The notes below the pieces were generated by a model. The model saw only the letters and a program-made list of their open reading frames with translations. It did no database searches and was not told the DNA's origin. From Iris pallida (Eukaryota; Streptophyta; Magnoliopsida; Asparagales; Iridaceae), in assembly GCA_029216955.1 (NCBI GenBank), contig JANAVB010015632.1, forward strand, positions 124,001 to 188,000: a stretch of 64,000 bases of DNA, given 5' to 3'. Of the stretch, positions 47,728 to 60,392 are shown piece after piece; positions within the stretch are counted from its first letter, which is position 1; each line of letters opens with the position of its first letter. The position numbers and the translations under genes are program-made.

Positions 47728-49143
47728 AATTACTGGAGATTATACTGCCTGGAAATGGAAGGAAGAAGCTGGATGCTGATTCAGTGTTGATGAAGTTGCA
47801 AATGAGCTCGAGCCTGATGGACAAAGTCAAGGAGACTCAGTTTCAAGACGAGACACTTTGCAAACTTAGAGATCAAGTGTTGGCAGGAACACTTGAGGGT
47901 TTCTCAAATCGCAAATAATAGAGCTCTGAAGAATGGTACGAGACTTTGTGTACTATCTGACGAAGTGAGGAACGAGCTAATGCAAGAAGCGCACCAGTAT
48001 TCCATACATCCTAGCAAGACGTATTGGGATATGCGTACTATTGTTGGGTAGTATGGAATAAAGAAGGATGTATTCAGAATTGAGGTTAGATGTTTTATTT
48101 GTTAACAAGTGAAGGCTAGCCGACAGAGACCCGCAGGACTTCTACAGTCGTTGGGCATTCTGGACCGAAGTAGAAGCACATAACGAGGGGCTATGTGTCA
48201 GGATTGCATTGATTCCAAGGAGGGAAGAACACCATTCGGATTATTGTGGACCGACTGACTAAGTCAGCTCACTTTATGTCCTTCAAAGTTGGTTTATCTA
48301 CTAAGAAGTGGGCAGCATTGTACGAGAGGCACATCTACCGGATTTATAGAGTACTGCTGGGTCCAGAGATGGTAACTGGCGCAGTAGAGAAGGTGAATGC
48401 AAGCTTAGGATTACCCAAGACAGACAGAAGCATTGGATTGGTAGTAGTAGTCGACTGGTGAAGTTGAAGAAGGAGATATCATTTCTGTGAAGTTTTCTCC
48501 TACCAGAGGAACAATCAGTTTTGACGGAGCTGGAAATTGAGGCCAGGTACGTCAGGCCATTTAAGTTTAAGGCGAGTTGGAAGTAGCGTACCAGTGAGCC
48601 CTACCAGCTAATCTCGAGAGTGTGCAACGTTTTCTACGTCACAGCTCAGACGCTACATTTCGGATCCGAGTCATATTTTGGATAATTCAGAGCTGAAGAT
48701 TGGACTCAACCTTTCAGTGCCAGAGAAACCAGTTGCAAGCCTAGTCAGAGATGAGAAGAAAATCAGAATTTGAGCCATCACTTAAACTCCTATTCCTTAT
48801 CTTTTTCCGTTCTAAACTTGACTGATGCTGCTAAGTTAGCCTAGTTTTGCAAGCTATCTCTTTAATCAAGCTTGATCATGACGATATTTTATTGGGTGCA
48901 CCCACTAATATATCGTCTAATCAGGACCTGTGCATGATGGTCTGATCAACCTCGTATACTTTGGTTCGCTTTTGTATTTTTCTGCATGGATAATATCATA
49001 AAAGAAACTTGTCCCTAAACCGTCTCATCCACGACTGCCTTGGAAATTCTTATGGTTGGACCTGAGTTACGGACGCAGTACCCGTACCTGTTTGAGACTT
49101 GGGTAATCCCTAACCTTACTTTAATTTCGAGGACGAAATTTTC

Positions 49144-49157
49144 TAAGGAAGGAAGAT
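49144..49157 (+). other. Polypurine tract of element E
   Basis: AAGGAAGGAAGAT lies directly before the LTR start TGTGAAACCC and after the conserved TTTCGAGGACGAAATT block. Confidence 0.82.
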
Positions 49158-52100
49158 TGTGAAACCCATAGTTTGTAATTAATTATTAAATAGTGTTATA
49201 GTATTATTATTATTAGTAAAATTATTATTAATATTATTATTAAATATTTTTGGGTGAAAAAGATTTCGAAAAATAATAATAACATGGCTTTTTGAGTTCA
49301 GACCCAGACCCAAGTCCGAACCCAGACCCAGGCCTGAGCCTAAATCCAATCCTTTTTCCTATTTCTTAATTATGATTTGTTGACCTGGTTTATTTAAAAA
49401 AATATATATATTATTTTTGGGCTGGTCCCGAAGGACCAGCAACTTCTCACCCCAACTCCTTTCCTCCACACACGCAAACACTACCACGTTCTCCTACTGG
49501 AGATGGGAAGTTCCCCCACTCTTCCTTTAATTACTTCCCACTCTCCCCATCTGTACAAAAAAAACTCTATTCTTCAACACTCTCTCTCTCTCACTCTCTT
49601 CACACCAGCACCCATCTACCCCAAACTTCACTACTTCCAAACCCCCTCACCGACCCGCTGCCTCTTCGCCGACCTCCGGCGACAGCGCGCCATCCTCGGC
49701 CGCCCGACCGCGGCTGCCTCCTCCCACCAGCGCGTCCTCCGGTGACTCCTCGACCCTCCGCCGACTTCCCCGCGGCCGCCCGAGCTTCCCCTCGCGCACC
49801 CCACCGCGCCAGCCCCCTCTCTGGCCGCGCGACCCCGACCAGCGCGCCCCCTTTCGGTGCTGCCCGACCGTCGACCACCCTTGGCCGACCCCCTTCGCGC
49901 CTCCCTCCGGCCGACAGCGCGCCGCCCGATTCCGGCGACCGCGCCAACTTCCTCGGCGACTCCCCGCGCCCCTTCTCGGTCGACCGCCGACAGCGCCCCT
50001 GTCCGCCCGCAACCCGCGAGCGCGTTTCTCCGGCCAGCACCTCGCCGAGCTTCCCTCGGCAATTCGCCGGCGATCCCCTGCTCTTGCGTGTTCTGGCTCG
50101 CTGCCATTTGGCGAGTTTTCCCTGTGGTTCTGTCGTGCCCTGATTTCTGATTTTTCGGTATTCCTCGACGTCGACATTGGTTCCAGCGCTGATTTCGGGG
50201 ATTAATTCGCTGTGCTGGATCTCTATTCTTTCTATTTTTATATCTGAGAGCTCTAGCCGAGCAATTCGAGGTATAACCCCCTGTCCCGCTATTTTATTAT
50301 TTTGTCGATGATGAAATGGTCCCCGATTCCCTTTTGGGAATTCAGTTTTAGCGACGTCGTAATTTCCGAGACTTTCGGAAAAGTCCTGTGAGTTATTTTG
50401 GATTCTCGAAATATTTCGGGAATGGTTTTTGGTGTGTTTTAGTTTTCCGAAATTTTTCGGGAACGTTCTGTGATTTGTGGAATTGGAATCGGACTTCCGA
50501 AATTATTTTAGGTCGTCCCGATTATGCTGTGGATTGTTGTGGATATTTTATATATATAAATGCGGGTTTTTCCCTGGTTTGGGACTTGCAGGAATTATCG
50601 GCGCCATTTTCCCAGTTTTTGGGTTGACCAAAAACAGAGGAGATGCTGCCCGATTTTTCCGTAAATCCTGAATTATTTTCAAAATGAATTTAAAATAATT
50701 TTCAGAATTTATTTGATATTTGATTTTGGGGTGACGACCGTATCGGTCAATGGACCCGGCTAAGTGCAAACGATACCGGCCCCGCCCGGACGTTGAGGCA
50801 ATTAGCCAAAATGAGGATCGGACCATTATCTGAGACTTACTATTTATCTTTACTTTTATTATTTATTTTCTGTTTAAATTTTATTTAATTTCTATTTCAG
50901 TTTAGGACTAACGACAGTTTATCTTATTTCAATTTATGTAAATAAATTGTAATGGGCATAAGCCCAGCTGGCTGGTCTGTGACTGTAATAGCTTAGAATT
51001 TTCCTGTCATTTTCTGGTTTTGCGAGTTTTTACTGTTTAACGATTAAAATGATTAAAAAGTATTTTTCGTATAAAATTAATTAATATTTTCTCATCTTAA
51101 AATTGACAAGTTTGTTAATTATTAAAAACACGTATTTCTCACTAAAATAAGAAAATTAGTTTTAATTTTATATTATTAAAAATTACCAAGTTTTCCTAAA
51201 GTAATCTGGCAGCGACGACGTTTTCCGAATTCAAAGTTAAAATGACCATTTTTCCTCGTATTAAATCAACGCACAAATAATCGTATTTTCTGTGTTTGGT
51301 TAATTAAAAGATTTAAAATTGACTAGGGAACAGTTTAGAGATTGCAACTAGCCTAGTTAGTATTGACGATTCTTGGTTTCTGGGACAGCTTATCGAATGT
51401 GGGATCTCGAGGAAGAGTCCGAACTTTCATCCCGACGTATCAACCTTTCTAGTCCAGTCAAACCTGAGGCAAGTACATTTTGTGTTAGTTTACAATTATT
51501 TAGTAATTGTTTTATTGCAAGTTTAAACCACGATACAACACGGAACTCTCTTTGAGAGCATTGACTGTAACTACTGTAACTATTGGGGACTGGGGGAGTA
51601 GTGTAATGAGAGTATGACCACATCCAAACTACTGTAACTACTGTAACTATTAGCTTACTCCTCATACACACGGGGATGAGCTGTACCTTCCTGTAACAAA
51701 CCCAAGCCGGTCATATTTCATTACCTATTCACATCACAGAACTGTAACTGTTTTAAAACTGTAACTGCTGAAATTGTTGATTTCAAAACTGTTTAAAAGT
51801 GCATGATTCTATTATTATTTCAATTGTCAAACTAGCATGAATTGTACTTTGCTCCCTCCTGACTGGAGACCCAACATTTTAGGTATCACTGATGAGGCTT
51901 TTTTCTGCGATATTTCTCGAGGTCCCAACTAGAAGACGAGGATTTCGAGACGGATGAGCTGTTTGCCTAGAGTTTTCTTTTCTTCTTGATGTATGTAGAA
52001 AATGGTTTAAGTTGTATCTTTCATTTCATTGTAAAAGTTCAATAAAGTTTTAAATTTCCGAATTTTGAGTTGTGACAAATATAGATGTTGTTGTGGTTAC

Positions 52101-52194
52101 CTGCTAATGGAACAGCTTACTTCCGCCGTCTCAATAACGGTGCAGGCTGGGCATGATCCGGTTCGACCCAATTATTTGGGATCGGGTCGTGACA
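49158..52194 (+). repeat. 3' LTR of element E
   Basis: 3037 bp, matching the 5' LTR from end to end with sparse substitutions and a few short indels (for example an added CTGTAACTA unit near 51570). It carries the second hairpin copy. It is followed by the TSD GGATT and the rest of the LINE RT. Confidence 0.95.
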
Positions 52195-53321
52195 GGATTA
52201 GTATGGTATTCCGACTTATTAATAATATTTGGTACTCTACTATTATAAATGGTATATCTTCAGGTTTCTTCCAAGCTTTCAGAGGAGTTCGACAAGGTGA
52301 TCCCCTATCACCAGCATTGTTCATTATTGCTGCTGAAGTTTTATCCAAGAATTTAAACAGGAATCTTGAGATTGCTTCATTCAAACACTACTATGCACCA
52401 AGTGGATGCCCTGCTATTACACATTTGGCTTTCGCAGATGATGTCTTATTATTCTCTGCGGTTGACATACGCTCGGTTCAGCTGCTTCAGGGAGTCTTGA
52501 AGAGGTACGAGCTAGCGTCAGGACAAGCAATTAATGATTCTAAATCATCTATCTATACAATGCCAGATTTTAATTGGAAGGAGGAGCTGCATGATATCAC
52601 TGGTTTTGCGACCAAACACCCCCTGTTCACGTATCTTGGTTGCCCTATGGCAGTTGGTGTTCGGACCACTATGTTATATGAAGATCTTATTGCTAAGATT
52701 CGAGGGCGCTTGGAAGGTTGGCAACAAAAAATCCTATCATATGGAGGGAAACTAACCTTATTGAAATCGGTTTTACTCTCTATCCCAATGTATACAATTG
52801 CGGCTTGCAATCCCCCCAAGGCTGTCTTGAATAGATTGGAAAGCTTGTTTGTTCGTTTCTTCTGGGGTTCCCAAGATGGCTTGGGAAAACATATTTGGGC
52901 GAGTTGGAGTACTATGGCTAGACCGATCGAGGAAGGGGGTTTGGGTGTGATATCATTGAAAGACACGATGGACGCTTTCACAGTTAAGTTATGGTAGAAA
53001 TTGAAGACCCAGGAGGGATTTTGGCAGCGCTTCATCAGAGCCAGATATTGCAAGTTCCATGATCTGGATTCAGCTGGAGCTCCTCAGAAATATTCTCACG
53101 TCTGGAAGCATTTACTACAAGGTCGAGAGCTGGCAAATCATCACATTATTCATTCGGCTTCGGGAGATTGGATTTGGGATTCAACATCGACAGGAAAGTT
53201 CTCCGTCGGAGCTGCTTGGAAGGTAACGCGAGTACCCTATCCAGTACGTCCTGACTTTAAGCATATTTGGAGTACTTATTCCTTACAAGTGGTCGGTCTT
53301 ATTTTGGCGTATATTGCATAA
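52195..53321 (+). pseudogene. LINE reverse transcriptase, C-terminal part
   Basis: After the duplicated GGATT the RT resumes: GFFQAFRGVRQGDPLSPALFI, THLAFADDVLLF (catalytic Asp pair), then SSIYTMPDFNWKEEL, YLGCPMAVG, GWQQKILSYGGKLTLLKSV and PIEEGGLGVI. A TAG at 52995-52997 interrupts the frame, which continues in phase with KTQEGFWQRFIRARYCKF and GDWIWDSTSTGKFSVGAAW to 53321. These are the standard blocks of plant L1 ORF2. The upstream 130 bases of this open frame belong to LTR E, not to the LINE. Confidence 0.93.
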
Positions 53322-53535
53322 CAAACTACTTACTGATGATAACGTCCAAGCTATGGGGTTTCATTATGTGTCAAAATGTCATTGTTGTGTAAACCCTAGT
53401 GTGGAGACTTCACAACATATCTTTCTAGATGGTGATTTGGTTACTCAAGTTTGGCGCCAACTTCAAACTGATTTTAAATTCAAACAAGAAGGTCGACTTT
53501 TACTGCTTGGTGGTGGAGGCCGAACATCCACCTAA
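53314..53535 (+). pseudogene. LINE zf-RVT-like Cys/His region
   Basis: In a shifted phase the frame reads HNKLLTDDNVQAMGFHYVSK and CHCCVNPSVETSQHIFLDG, the C-x-x-C...E-x-x-x-H pattern of the zf-RVT module at the end of plant LINE ORF2 proteins, then QVWRQLQTDF. The one-base phase change relative to the RT lies near 53300-53315. Confidence 0.85.
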
Positions 53536-53779
53536 AGGAGATTGCGGTAGCTGCGGTGTGCTGGATGACATAGAAAAACAGGAACAAATGACGCTATGAA
53601 GAATACAAATATTCAGTGAATTAGCTTATTCATGAGGTTCGACGACAGGTTGGAAAGGCGTTAAAGAGATGCAAGCATAATCCACTACTTCCGAATACTT
53701 GGCTGCAACTTGGAGTTGGCTAGTTTCAATCATTTGTAATTTGACTTTCGAATATTTCAATAATGCTTCTGATTTTGAG

Positions 53780-53780
<1 letters not shown>
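53536..53780 (+). other. 3' end of the LINE
   Basis: Short broken frames (for example NTWLQLGVG) lead to a 3' region without a poly(A) tail. It ends ATTTTGAGTAA and passes straight into the AT tract. No RNase H domain is seen. Confidence 0.6.

Positions 53781-53874
<94 letters not shown>
53781..53874. repeat. (AT)n tract at the LINE 3' junction
   Basis: About 94 bp of AT repeat with one TACATACA interruption. It mirrors the tract at 43009-43080 on the other side of the LINE and is followed by degenerate AT DNA to about 53914. Confidence 0.95.
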
Positions 53875-53876
<2 letters not shown>

Positions 53877-56257
53877 AAAAAAAATATATATTTTATATAT
53901 ATATATGTATATTAATAAAAAGAGAAAAAAGTCAAAATCCTGCGAGACTATGAAAATCTTGCGAGATGAGGAATGCCCCACAGACCCGATAACAGCCCCG
54001 ACCCAGCCTATATATACAGAGAGAAATGAAGAACAAACCCTTACAAAACCCTAACCTAAAACCCTAGCCACCTTCCCCGATCCCTGGGCGGCCCCCCGAC
54101 ACTGTACGCCCCGAGCCGCCAGAGATTGTCGTCGACCGCCGGACAACAGCGACAACAGTCACAACAGACTGACAACGACAGTTGCAGCAAGGCAACTTTA
54201 CAGCAAAATTCGCGCTTCATTGATCTACTATTTTTTGAACCATTCTTCAGGTTTAATCACAACCCTACCCTCTCCATATCCTATAATTAGTTTTAATTTA
54301 TTCGTCATAAAAAACAGTAATACTCGAATCAAAATCGAAAAAAGTTCAAAACTGAACAATAAGTTTAGTCCCAAACCCTGTTTTGGAAGGCGAATATTTG
54401 TCTAGCCATCGACTAATTTTGAAAACTACCTGAATAGGTTTAACGACAGTCTAGACGACTTCTAAATACTGTTTTTAGATTTTGATTTCATCTATTATAC
54501 AACTAGATAAATCACTTTGAAAACTTAGAAATTTTTTCGATACGGTATCCGTCTCGACAAACCTAAAAACTTCGTTGCAACCTGAGGGCATCGAAAGGTT
54601 CATATGGATGTTGTGGGTGTGTGGGCTTTGAAGGAACTCGAATTGGTTGCGTGTGCGCAAGAAATTCGAGACATATCGGTCGAAAAATATCGTATCAGTC
54701 ACTTTGCAAAAATTCCAATTACTTCGTGCACGTATGTCACATAACGACGAAACTTGTGTCGCTGGACTCATATCATTTTTCTGGTCCTGTGGACCATGTT
54801 TGGTCCAAATTTGAGACAGTTGGCCGGATCGCCGTTTTGGCGGGCTCACGATCCGACTCAACAGATGATTTTGTGCACGGCTTATCGGAATCCAAAATTT
54901 GACATATCATTGAGTTCGTATCAAAAAACTAGACTTGTAGGTACATAATTTATCGACTTTATAGTCCATATATTTTGGCATATTTTTCGCTGCAAAGTGG
55001 GTCCAACGATGGATACCACTTCAACCTAAAATTACCGTTTTGCCCTTGTGTCCATAATTGGACTTACGGGTGGTCAATCGTAGACATTTCTCTTATGCCA
55101 AAAATGTTGGTGATGTCTGTTTTTGCATCCGGAGACGTTTTCGGGAGTTCAGGTTTCGTGCCTCTTTGATTTGACGAGTTATTTACGGGATATTTTTTCT
55201 ACCACCAGGAAAGTGTACCTTGCCCTATATATAGTTTATTTTATATGCATACTTTCCTTTAGTTCTTTTTGTATATGTCTCTTTTCTGTTATGTACTTGT
55301 TGCTTTGCCATATTTTATTTCCATGTTTTATCGTATCACGTGCCTGTCATTTCCTTTTTATACACTTTCATAGTTGTTAGTGTGAGTACTTTGTTACGAA
55401 CCATGATTTATTCTCCCACTCGATTGTGAGTACGCACCGTGCTGGGATATTGACTTTACATAGGACTTGCTCCCTAGATCTTTGTCGCCGTTATTAATAG
55501 TTGGCTTTGACTAATCTCGATCATCAATACGTACCGTGCTGTGATAAAGACTTTATATAGATAGTTAGAACGTCCCGTGTTGCTTTCTATAGGACCATTA
55601 GCACGTGTCACACTGCAATTTTACCTGACATTACCTTGTAGCCACGACTAGTAGCATTACTCCTACTACTGTGTTATTACTTGTGCTTTTACTCTGTCAT
55701 TACTTAATTATCTTTCTACTGTATGTTATTTACTGTTATGTAGTGACATATATATTATATATCTTGCTATATTCCCTGAGGACTTGCTTATTCCCTAGGC
55801 TTAGATAGAGTGAAGGGCTACTTGGAGGTATATGGTTCTGGAGTCCATACTGAAGATGTACCTTCGCAAGACGATAAGGTAGTGCCAGAGGATTTCTCTT
55901 GAGACTTGTCATACACTATTTTAGACATTGGTACTTTATTTCCTCTCATTTCAGTAGACTTGTAAATTATTACTTTACTTCTCTTTGCTATGGTGACAGG
56001 TTATTTTCTCTCACACATTTACTACTTATATTTACGGCTGGATAGTTGATATTATTATAGTTTTTGAGTATTCCTCATGGCTGAGATTTAGCACTGCACC
56101 TGGTGATCTGTGACCTGTGTGGTTGTAATGGCTTTATAATCAGGATTTACAGCTTAAGAATTCCGCTAATGGATTTATTATGAGGTTGGCCCATTGGTGA
56201 CGTGCTGCTGGGATGTATTCGTATACCTAGTACATATTTTGGGACTGGGGCTTTACA
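53875..56257 (+). repeat. Solo LTR D, right part
   Basis: It contains the TATA-like CCTATATATACAG at about 54007-54019, followed by a leader with AAACCCTAACC-type words and a GC-rich segment with repeated CAACAG units (54080-54200). The rest is AT-rich LTR sequence, ending TTTTGGGACTGGGGCTTTACA before the TSD CGCCC. Short open frames show no domain. Confidence 0.8.
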
Positions 56258-56262
56258 CGCCC

Positions 56263-57884
56263 AACCGTCACTGCTTTCTCTCATCTTCATCAGATATTGA
56301 CCATAACCTGCGTGGCCACCGCCACCAAACCCTCACCCCCATCGACCTCTAGAGAGCTCGAGCATCGCCGTCGTGACACCTTATCGTACCTGAACCCACG
56401 CTCGCACTCTCATCGAGGACCATCCAGCAGTCTGGATCTGACGTCGACTGCTTACCCGCATGCGTTGCCACCGTCGATACCCCAGATGTCGAGCCCTCGC
56501 CGTCGGATCTCCCCAACGCATCGTCGAGTATCCCTACTTTCGGTGAGCTCTGCCTTTCTCTTCGCTTCCACTCCCCCTCTTATTCTCTCTCGATTCTTTC
56601 TCTCTCTCCTGGTTTCTCTTCCTCGCTCTCTACTCTCTTTTCTCTACTCTCTCCTCTCTTCTTTGTTATAATGGAAAGGAGAAATTTTGGTTTTATTTGT
56701 TATGTTATTATTATTTATTAATAATTATTGATTCCGTGGGTTAATAATTACTTATTACACGAAAATAGATTAGGAATGATCATTATATATTTTATTCTTT
56801 TTATTTATTATTCAGAGTTTAAATTATACGTATTATTTATACCATTGTTATTATTAAAGGTAATTCTATTTTAATATTATTAATAATTATTTTGAGAATT
56901 ATATATTATTATTTTTCGTAAATTATATTTTAAAAGTATATAATATTGGGTTTGGGCCCTACATATAAATTCAAACTAGGTTAGAAGTCTTACATATATA
57001 ATTAATTATTTGTATTTATAGCTATTATGATCTAATTTTTTTTATTTAATTTGAAAAAAATGAGTTTTAGCCAGAAACAATTTTCTAGATTTTTAAGTAT
57101 TTATCTAAAAAATTTGAGTAATAAATTTTTTAAAATAATATAAATATTTTCTAAATATTTATTAATGAATTCCTTCGATTATTATAATGCTGATCATGAC
57201 TAATTCAACATCCCTATTTCCCTTTGTGACTTTGGACTACTAAAAATCGACCTCGGCTATTTGGATTAGTCTGGACCTTGTGAGATCATCACACCACCTT
57301 TCGACTATCAAAAAGTTTTTTATAATAAAAATATTAGTCATAATGATAAAAGTATTTATTGTGACTTATCTTCGTTGCCTCAAGCATATGTATTTTACAA
57401 ATAATCACAAACAAATTACTTAACAAGTATTACTTAAAATCTGTGTTTCAGTATCACAACACCTATCATTTTCTTAGGGATAGAATCAAAGATTATTGTA
57501 TGATCCAAGGAATTTTGGATTCCAAAATAAGGCATAAGAAAATTAGGACTGAGAAAAATAAATGGAAAATTTGGGTTGCCATATAACTCTTTATTTACTT
57601 TTAGCTCATCATATTTGCATTCATTTATTATTTATTTATTTATTTATTTTATGCCATATAAAATTGTTTTTTCCAAATTGTACTTAGATACAAATTACTG
57701 TTTAGTCATGTTTTTGTTAGTTATTTATTTCTATGCACATTGACATAGAGTTAAGAAACTGTCATTTGTTTATGCTGCATTCATTGGCTTTGACAACTGT
57801 GTGCTACAAAGTCGCGAGTCATATATAGATTCAGACTTATGTACCGAATGCGCTTCAATATGTTTAGGCCATGCGATAGGATTA
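56263..57884 (+). repeat. 3' LTR of element C, middle part
   Basis: It continues LTR C after solo LTR D and aligns with 37125-38450 of the 5' LTR (shared words such as CGTGGCCACC, ACCAAACCCT, GAGCTCGAG). It contains a 290-bp segment (57297-57588) missing from the 5' LTR. It ends at ATAGGATTA, where element F begins. The part 56937-57884 is duplicated at 61865-62811. Confidence 0.87.
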
Positions 57885-58939
57885 TGTAACACCCTGTTTT
57901 CTGAAATTAGGAATTTTTGAAAAATTATTATTTTTATTATTTATTAATGGTGTTTAGGGCATGATATGATTTATGGTGATTTTAGTGTACTTAGAACCAT
58001 CTTCTAAGTCATGCTAAGTCATGACTTATGACTTTGTGATTTTGGTTAGTATAACTTAGTGTAAACCCTAGTTTTCCTTAACCTAGAAGTTGCCATGACC
58101 ATGTGAGCTTAGCCATAGGCTTAGAACATCAAATTAGTGACTTTTGGCAAAAAGGATATTTTGGTAATTTACTAGACTTTATTTGTGATTATGTGATTTT
58201 AATATTATTTAATCATGGTTAAGTACCATGATTAGTCCCTAACCTATCCTACCCTAATCTAGGGGTTAGCCACTAACCTAGAAGCTTTAGGATGGATTTT
58301 TTGTTAAGGGTTAAAGTGAGATAAATATCTAGATTACCTTTATTGATATTTTCCTTAAACCACTCCAAATATCTCACCCCTTTATACAAAGTCCATGCCT
58401 TAGCCATGAAGGAAGGGCAAGGACACCCCCCATGCCATGGCCGGCCAAGGGTACCCCCCCTAGTTGGTACACTTCTATATAATCCCATTGTATTAATTCA
58501 TGGAAAATTTACATGAATTTTAATCTCACAAATTCCCATTTCTTCAAACCTACACAACTTGAGCAATATTGTTCCAAATTCACTCTAGTCTTTTGTATTG
58601 GGACCCTACAACATCAAGGGTACTAAGGGAGGATAGCAATCAAGAATTTGGAGGCTTTGGACATCATCAAGTTGGAGGACACACACCCCCCTTCTTTGAT
58701 TTTTATTGGATTGCACCAATAGGTAAATTCCCTCAAACTTAGTTAATATCCTGATTTTTCTTCATAAATGCATACATGTAGGACTACCATAACTGTGGGT
58801 CAAATTTGGTAAAAATTAGAGTCGGTTAGGTGTCCGTATCGGACACGTATCCTAAGCTAGAAACCCTTGTTTGTTGAAATGCCACATAGGATTTGTTTTT
58901 GTTAAAATATAGAACAAATTACACTTTTGTGAAGCCCTA

Positions 58940-59660
58940 GACATGTAGGTCACATACCCAGTGGACTGAGCACGTTTTCGTGCTGTGTCCGTGTCCAAAT
59001 TGGACACGAACCCACTGCACGAGACTCTCGTGCATGCCCTGCTACCCCATCCTTCGTGCGTATTGCACAGGCACCTAGGACACGTGATATTTGACACGGA
59101 CATGGGGGCAATGTCTGCGAACATGCCCCCAAAGTCTCGTGTCGCGTCGTGTCGTGTCGAGTGAGAAATCTCACTCGCACTGTACACGCGCTGTCAGCAC
59201 ACACGCGTGCGGGGGCAATTTTGAGCGTGTCGTGTCGCATGGACACGACACTTGGGTGTCTCGTGATGACACGGGCATGTAGCCCTATTCGTGGCATACA
59301 CGAGGACACGAACACGAGACGTGTCGTATCCTGTGTCGCGAGCACGAGGCGTGCAACCGCGTGCACGACGCGGTCTGGAACATGTGTATCAGTCGTGTTT
59401 TTATGACTGATACGGGGTTCATATCGTGTCCACGAGTGTCGTGGACACGTGTCAGTGAGTGGGTCGTGTAGCCCTATGTGTGGGCTACACGTATGCACGA
59501 CCACGAGACGTGTCGTGTCTCGTGGTGTGTCTACGAACGTGTGGAACGCGTGCACGACACTGTGGTTGTGTGCGCGTATCAGAGTTTACCCGAGTGGGGA
59601 TTTTGTGTGTTTGGACACGTTAAACCGTGTCGTGGTGTCGTGTCAGGTACCTAGGACACT
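58940..59660. repeat. CGTGTC/GACACG-rich low-complexity block in element F
   Basis: Dense degenerate copies of CGTGTC and GACACG over about 700 bp, CpG-rich compared with all surrounding DNA. Shorter related blocks lie in both LTRs of AB (about 16660-17090 and 35240-35720). The frames open through it result from the repeat composition. Confidence 0.8.
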
Positions 59661-60392
59661 AGGGTATGTATGGGGCACCAGTTACCAACCTTTTGAATCG
59701 AGCCTTAGCTCGTTTTAGTGTGTGAAATCGGGTTATCCTATTATCGAGTGCACATTGCACTGTTTCCAGGTTTTGGGATTTTTCCCAGTTTGTAAATTCG
59801 AATTTCAAAACCAATTTTAATATGATTTATACATTGTATTAGTATATTTTAGTATATATATACGTAGTATATATGTTTGTGAGAGTGTGGGTGAGTTTTG
59901 GGGATAATTGGTTGTGTGTATGTGTAGTTGTGGTGTATATACATATATATGTATATATGTACTGTGTGTGTGTGTTTGGGGGCTGGATTTTGGTTCCAGA
60001 ATCTGGAACCCCCCATTCCCTTTCTTTCTGTTCTCTGTCCAGCTCTCCCTCTCTCACTCTATGTCCCTCTCACTTCCCTCTCTATATATATAGAGTATAT
60101 ATATATAAGTTTATATATATGTATATACATATATATGATATATATGTATACTTTTGTATTAGGTCTCATTATGTCATTTATAGTGTATTATATGTATGTG
60201 GGTTTGTATATATATAGTATTTACATATTGATATTGGGTAGTGGATAGATAGTGTATATCTATATATATAGATATATATATATATATGTATGACTTCTAG
60301 TTATAGGTTATATGGAAACCCTATGACTAGCCTATGGCCAAGATTATTAGCCTATGGCTTGGGGCTAACCCTAATGGCCCAAAATCCAACTT

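Larger units (their letters stand above)
47705..49157 (+). pseudogene. Internal region of element E with a deleted integrase
   Basis: From about 47935 the frames show LCVLSDEVRNELMQEAHQYS, IHPS...CFIC and QVKASRQRPAGLL, which is the integrase zinc module. At 48246-48461 RLTKSAHFMSFKVGLSTK (first catalytic Asp region) runs directly into LLGPEMVTGAVEKV. In element AB these two blocks are separated by the second Asp, the Glu and about 130 residues, so the catalytic core was deleted near 48355. The C-terminal region remains as YQLISRVCNVFYV and fragments up to EKPVASLVRDEK (about 48750). Stops are frequent. The 3' part ends in TTTCGAGGACGAAATTT and the PPT. Confidence 0.85.
44669..52194 (+). mobile_element. 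Element E: internally deleted gypsy element with 3-kb LTRs (TSD GGATT)
   Basis: LTRs of 3036 and 3037 bp (44669-47704, 49158-52194) run from TGTGAAACCCATAG to GGGTCGTGACA and are flanked by GGATT at 44664-44668 and 52195-52199. The internal 1453 bp have a tRNA-Ile-type PBS, a deleted integrase, a remnant of the chromodomain region and a PPT. Gag, protease and RT are absent. LTRs look almost identical by eye, so this is probably the youngest gypsy insertion here. The internal deletion lies inside integrase, which shows that it was once part of an autonomous chromovirus family. Confidence 0.95.
43081..53780 (+). mobile_element. 5'-truncated L1-type LINE, split by element E
   Basis: The order is the end of an AP-type endonuclease (43081-43519), reverse transcriptase (43652-44668, continued at 52195-53000) and a zf-RVT-like Cys/His region (about 53314-53480), as in ORF2 of plant L1 elements. 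ORF1 and the start of the endonuclease are missing: the copy begins inside the domain at an AT-tract boundary. No RNase H follows. Own length is about 3.2 kb. Both ends join (AT)n DNA, so a TSD cannot be recognised. Stops and a frame change show that it was inactive, or decayed, apart from the later split by element E. Confidence 0.92.

Noticed and set aside
58950..59555. 201-codon minus-strand open frame
   Set aside because: It runs through the CGTGTC/GACACG repeat block, is rich in Arg/Thr/His/Asp from the repeat, and has no domain or homologous frame kept in the AB LTRs.
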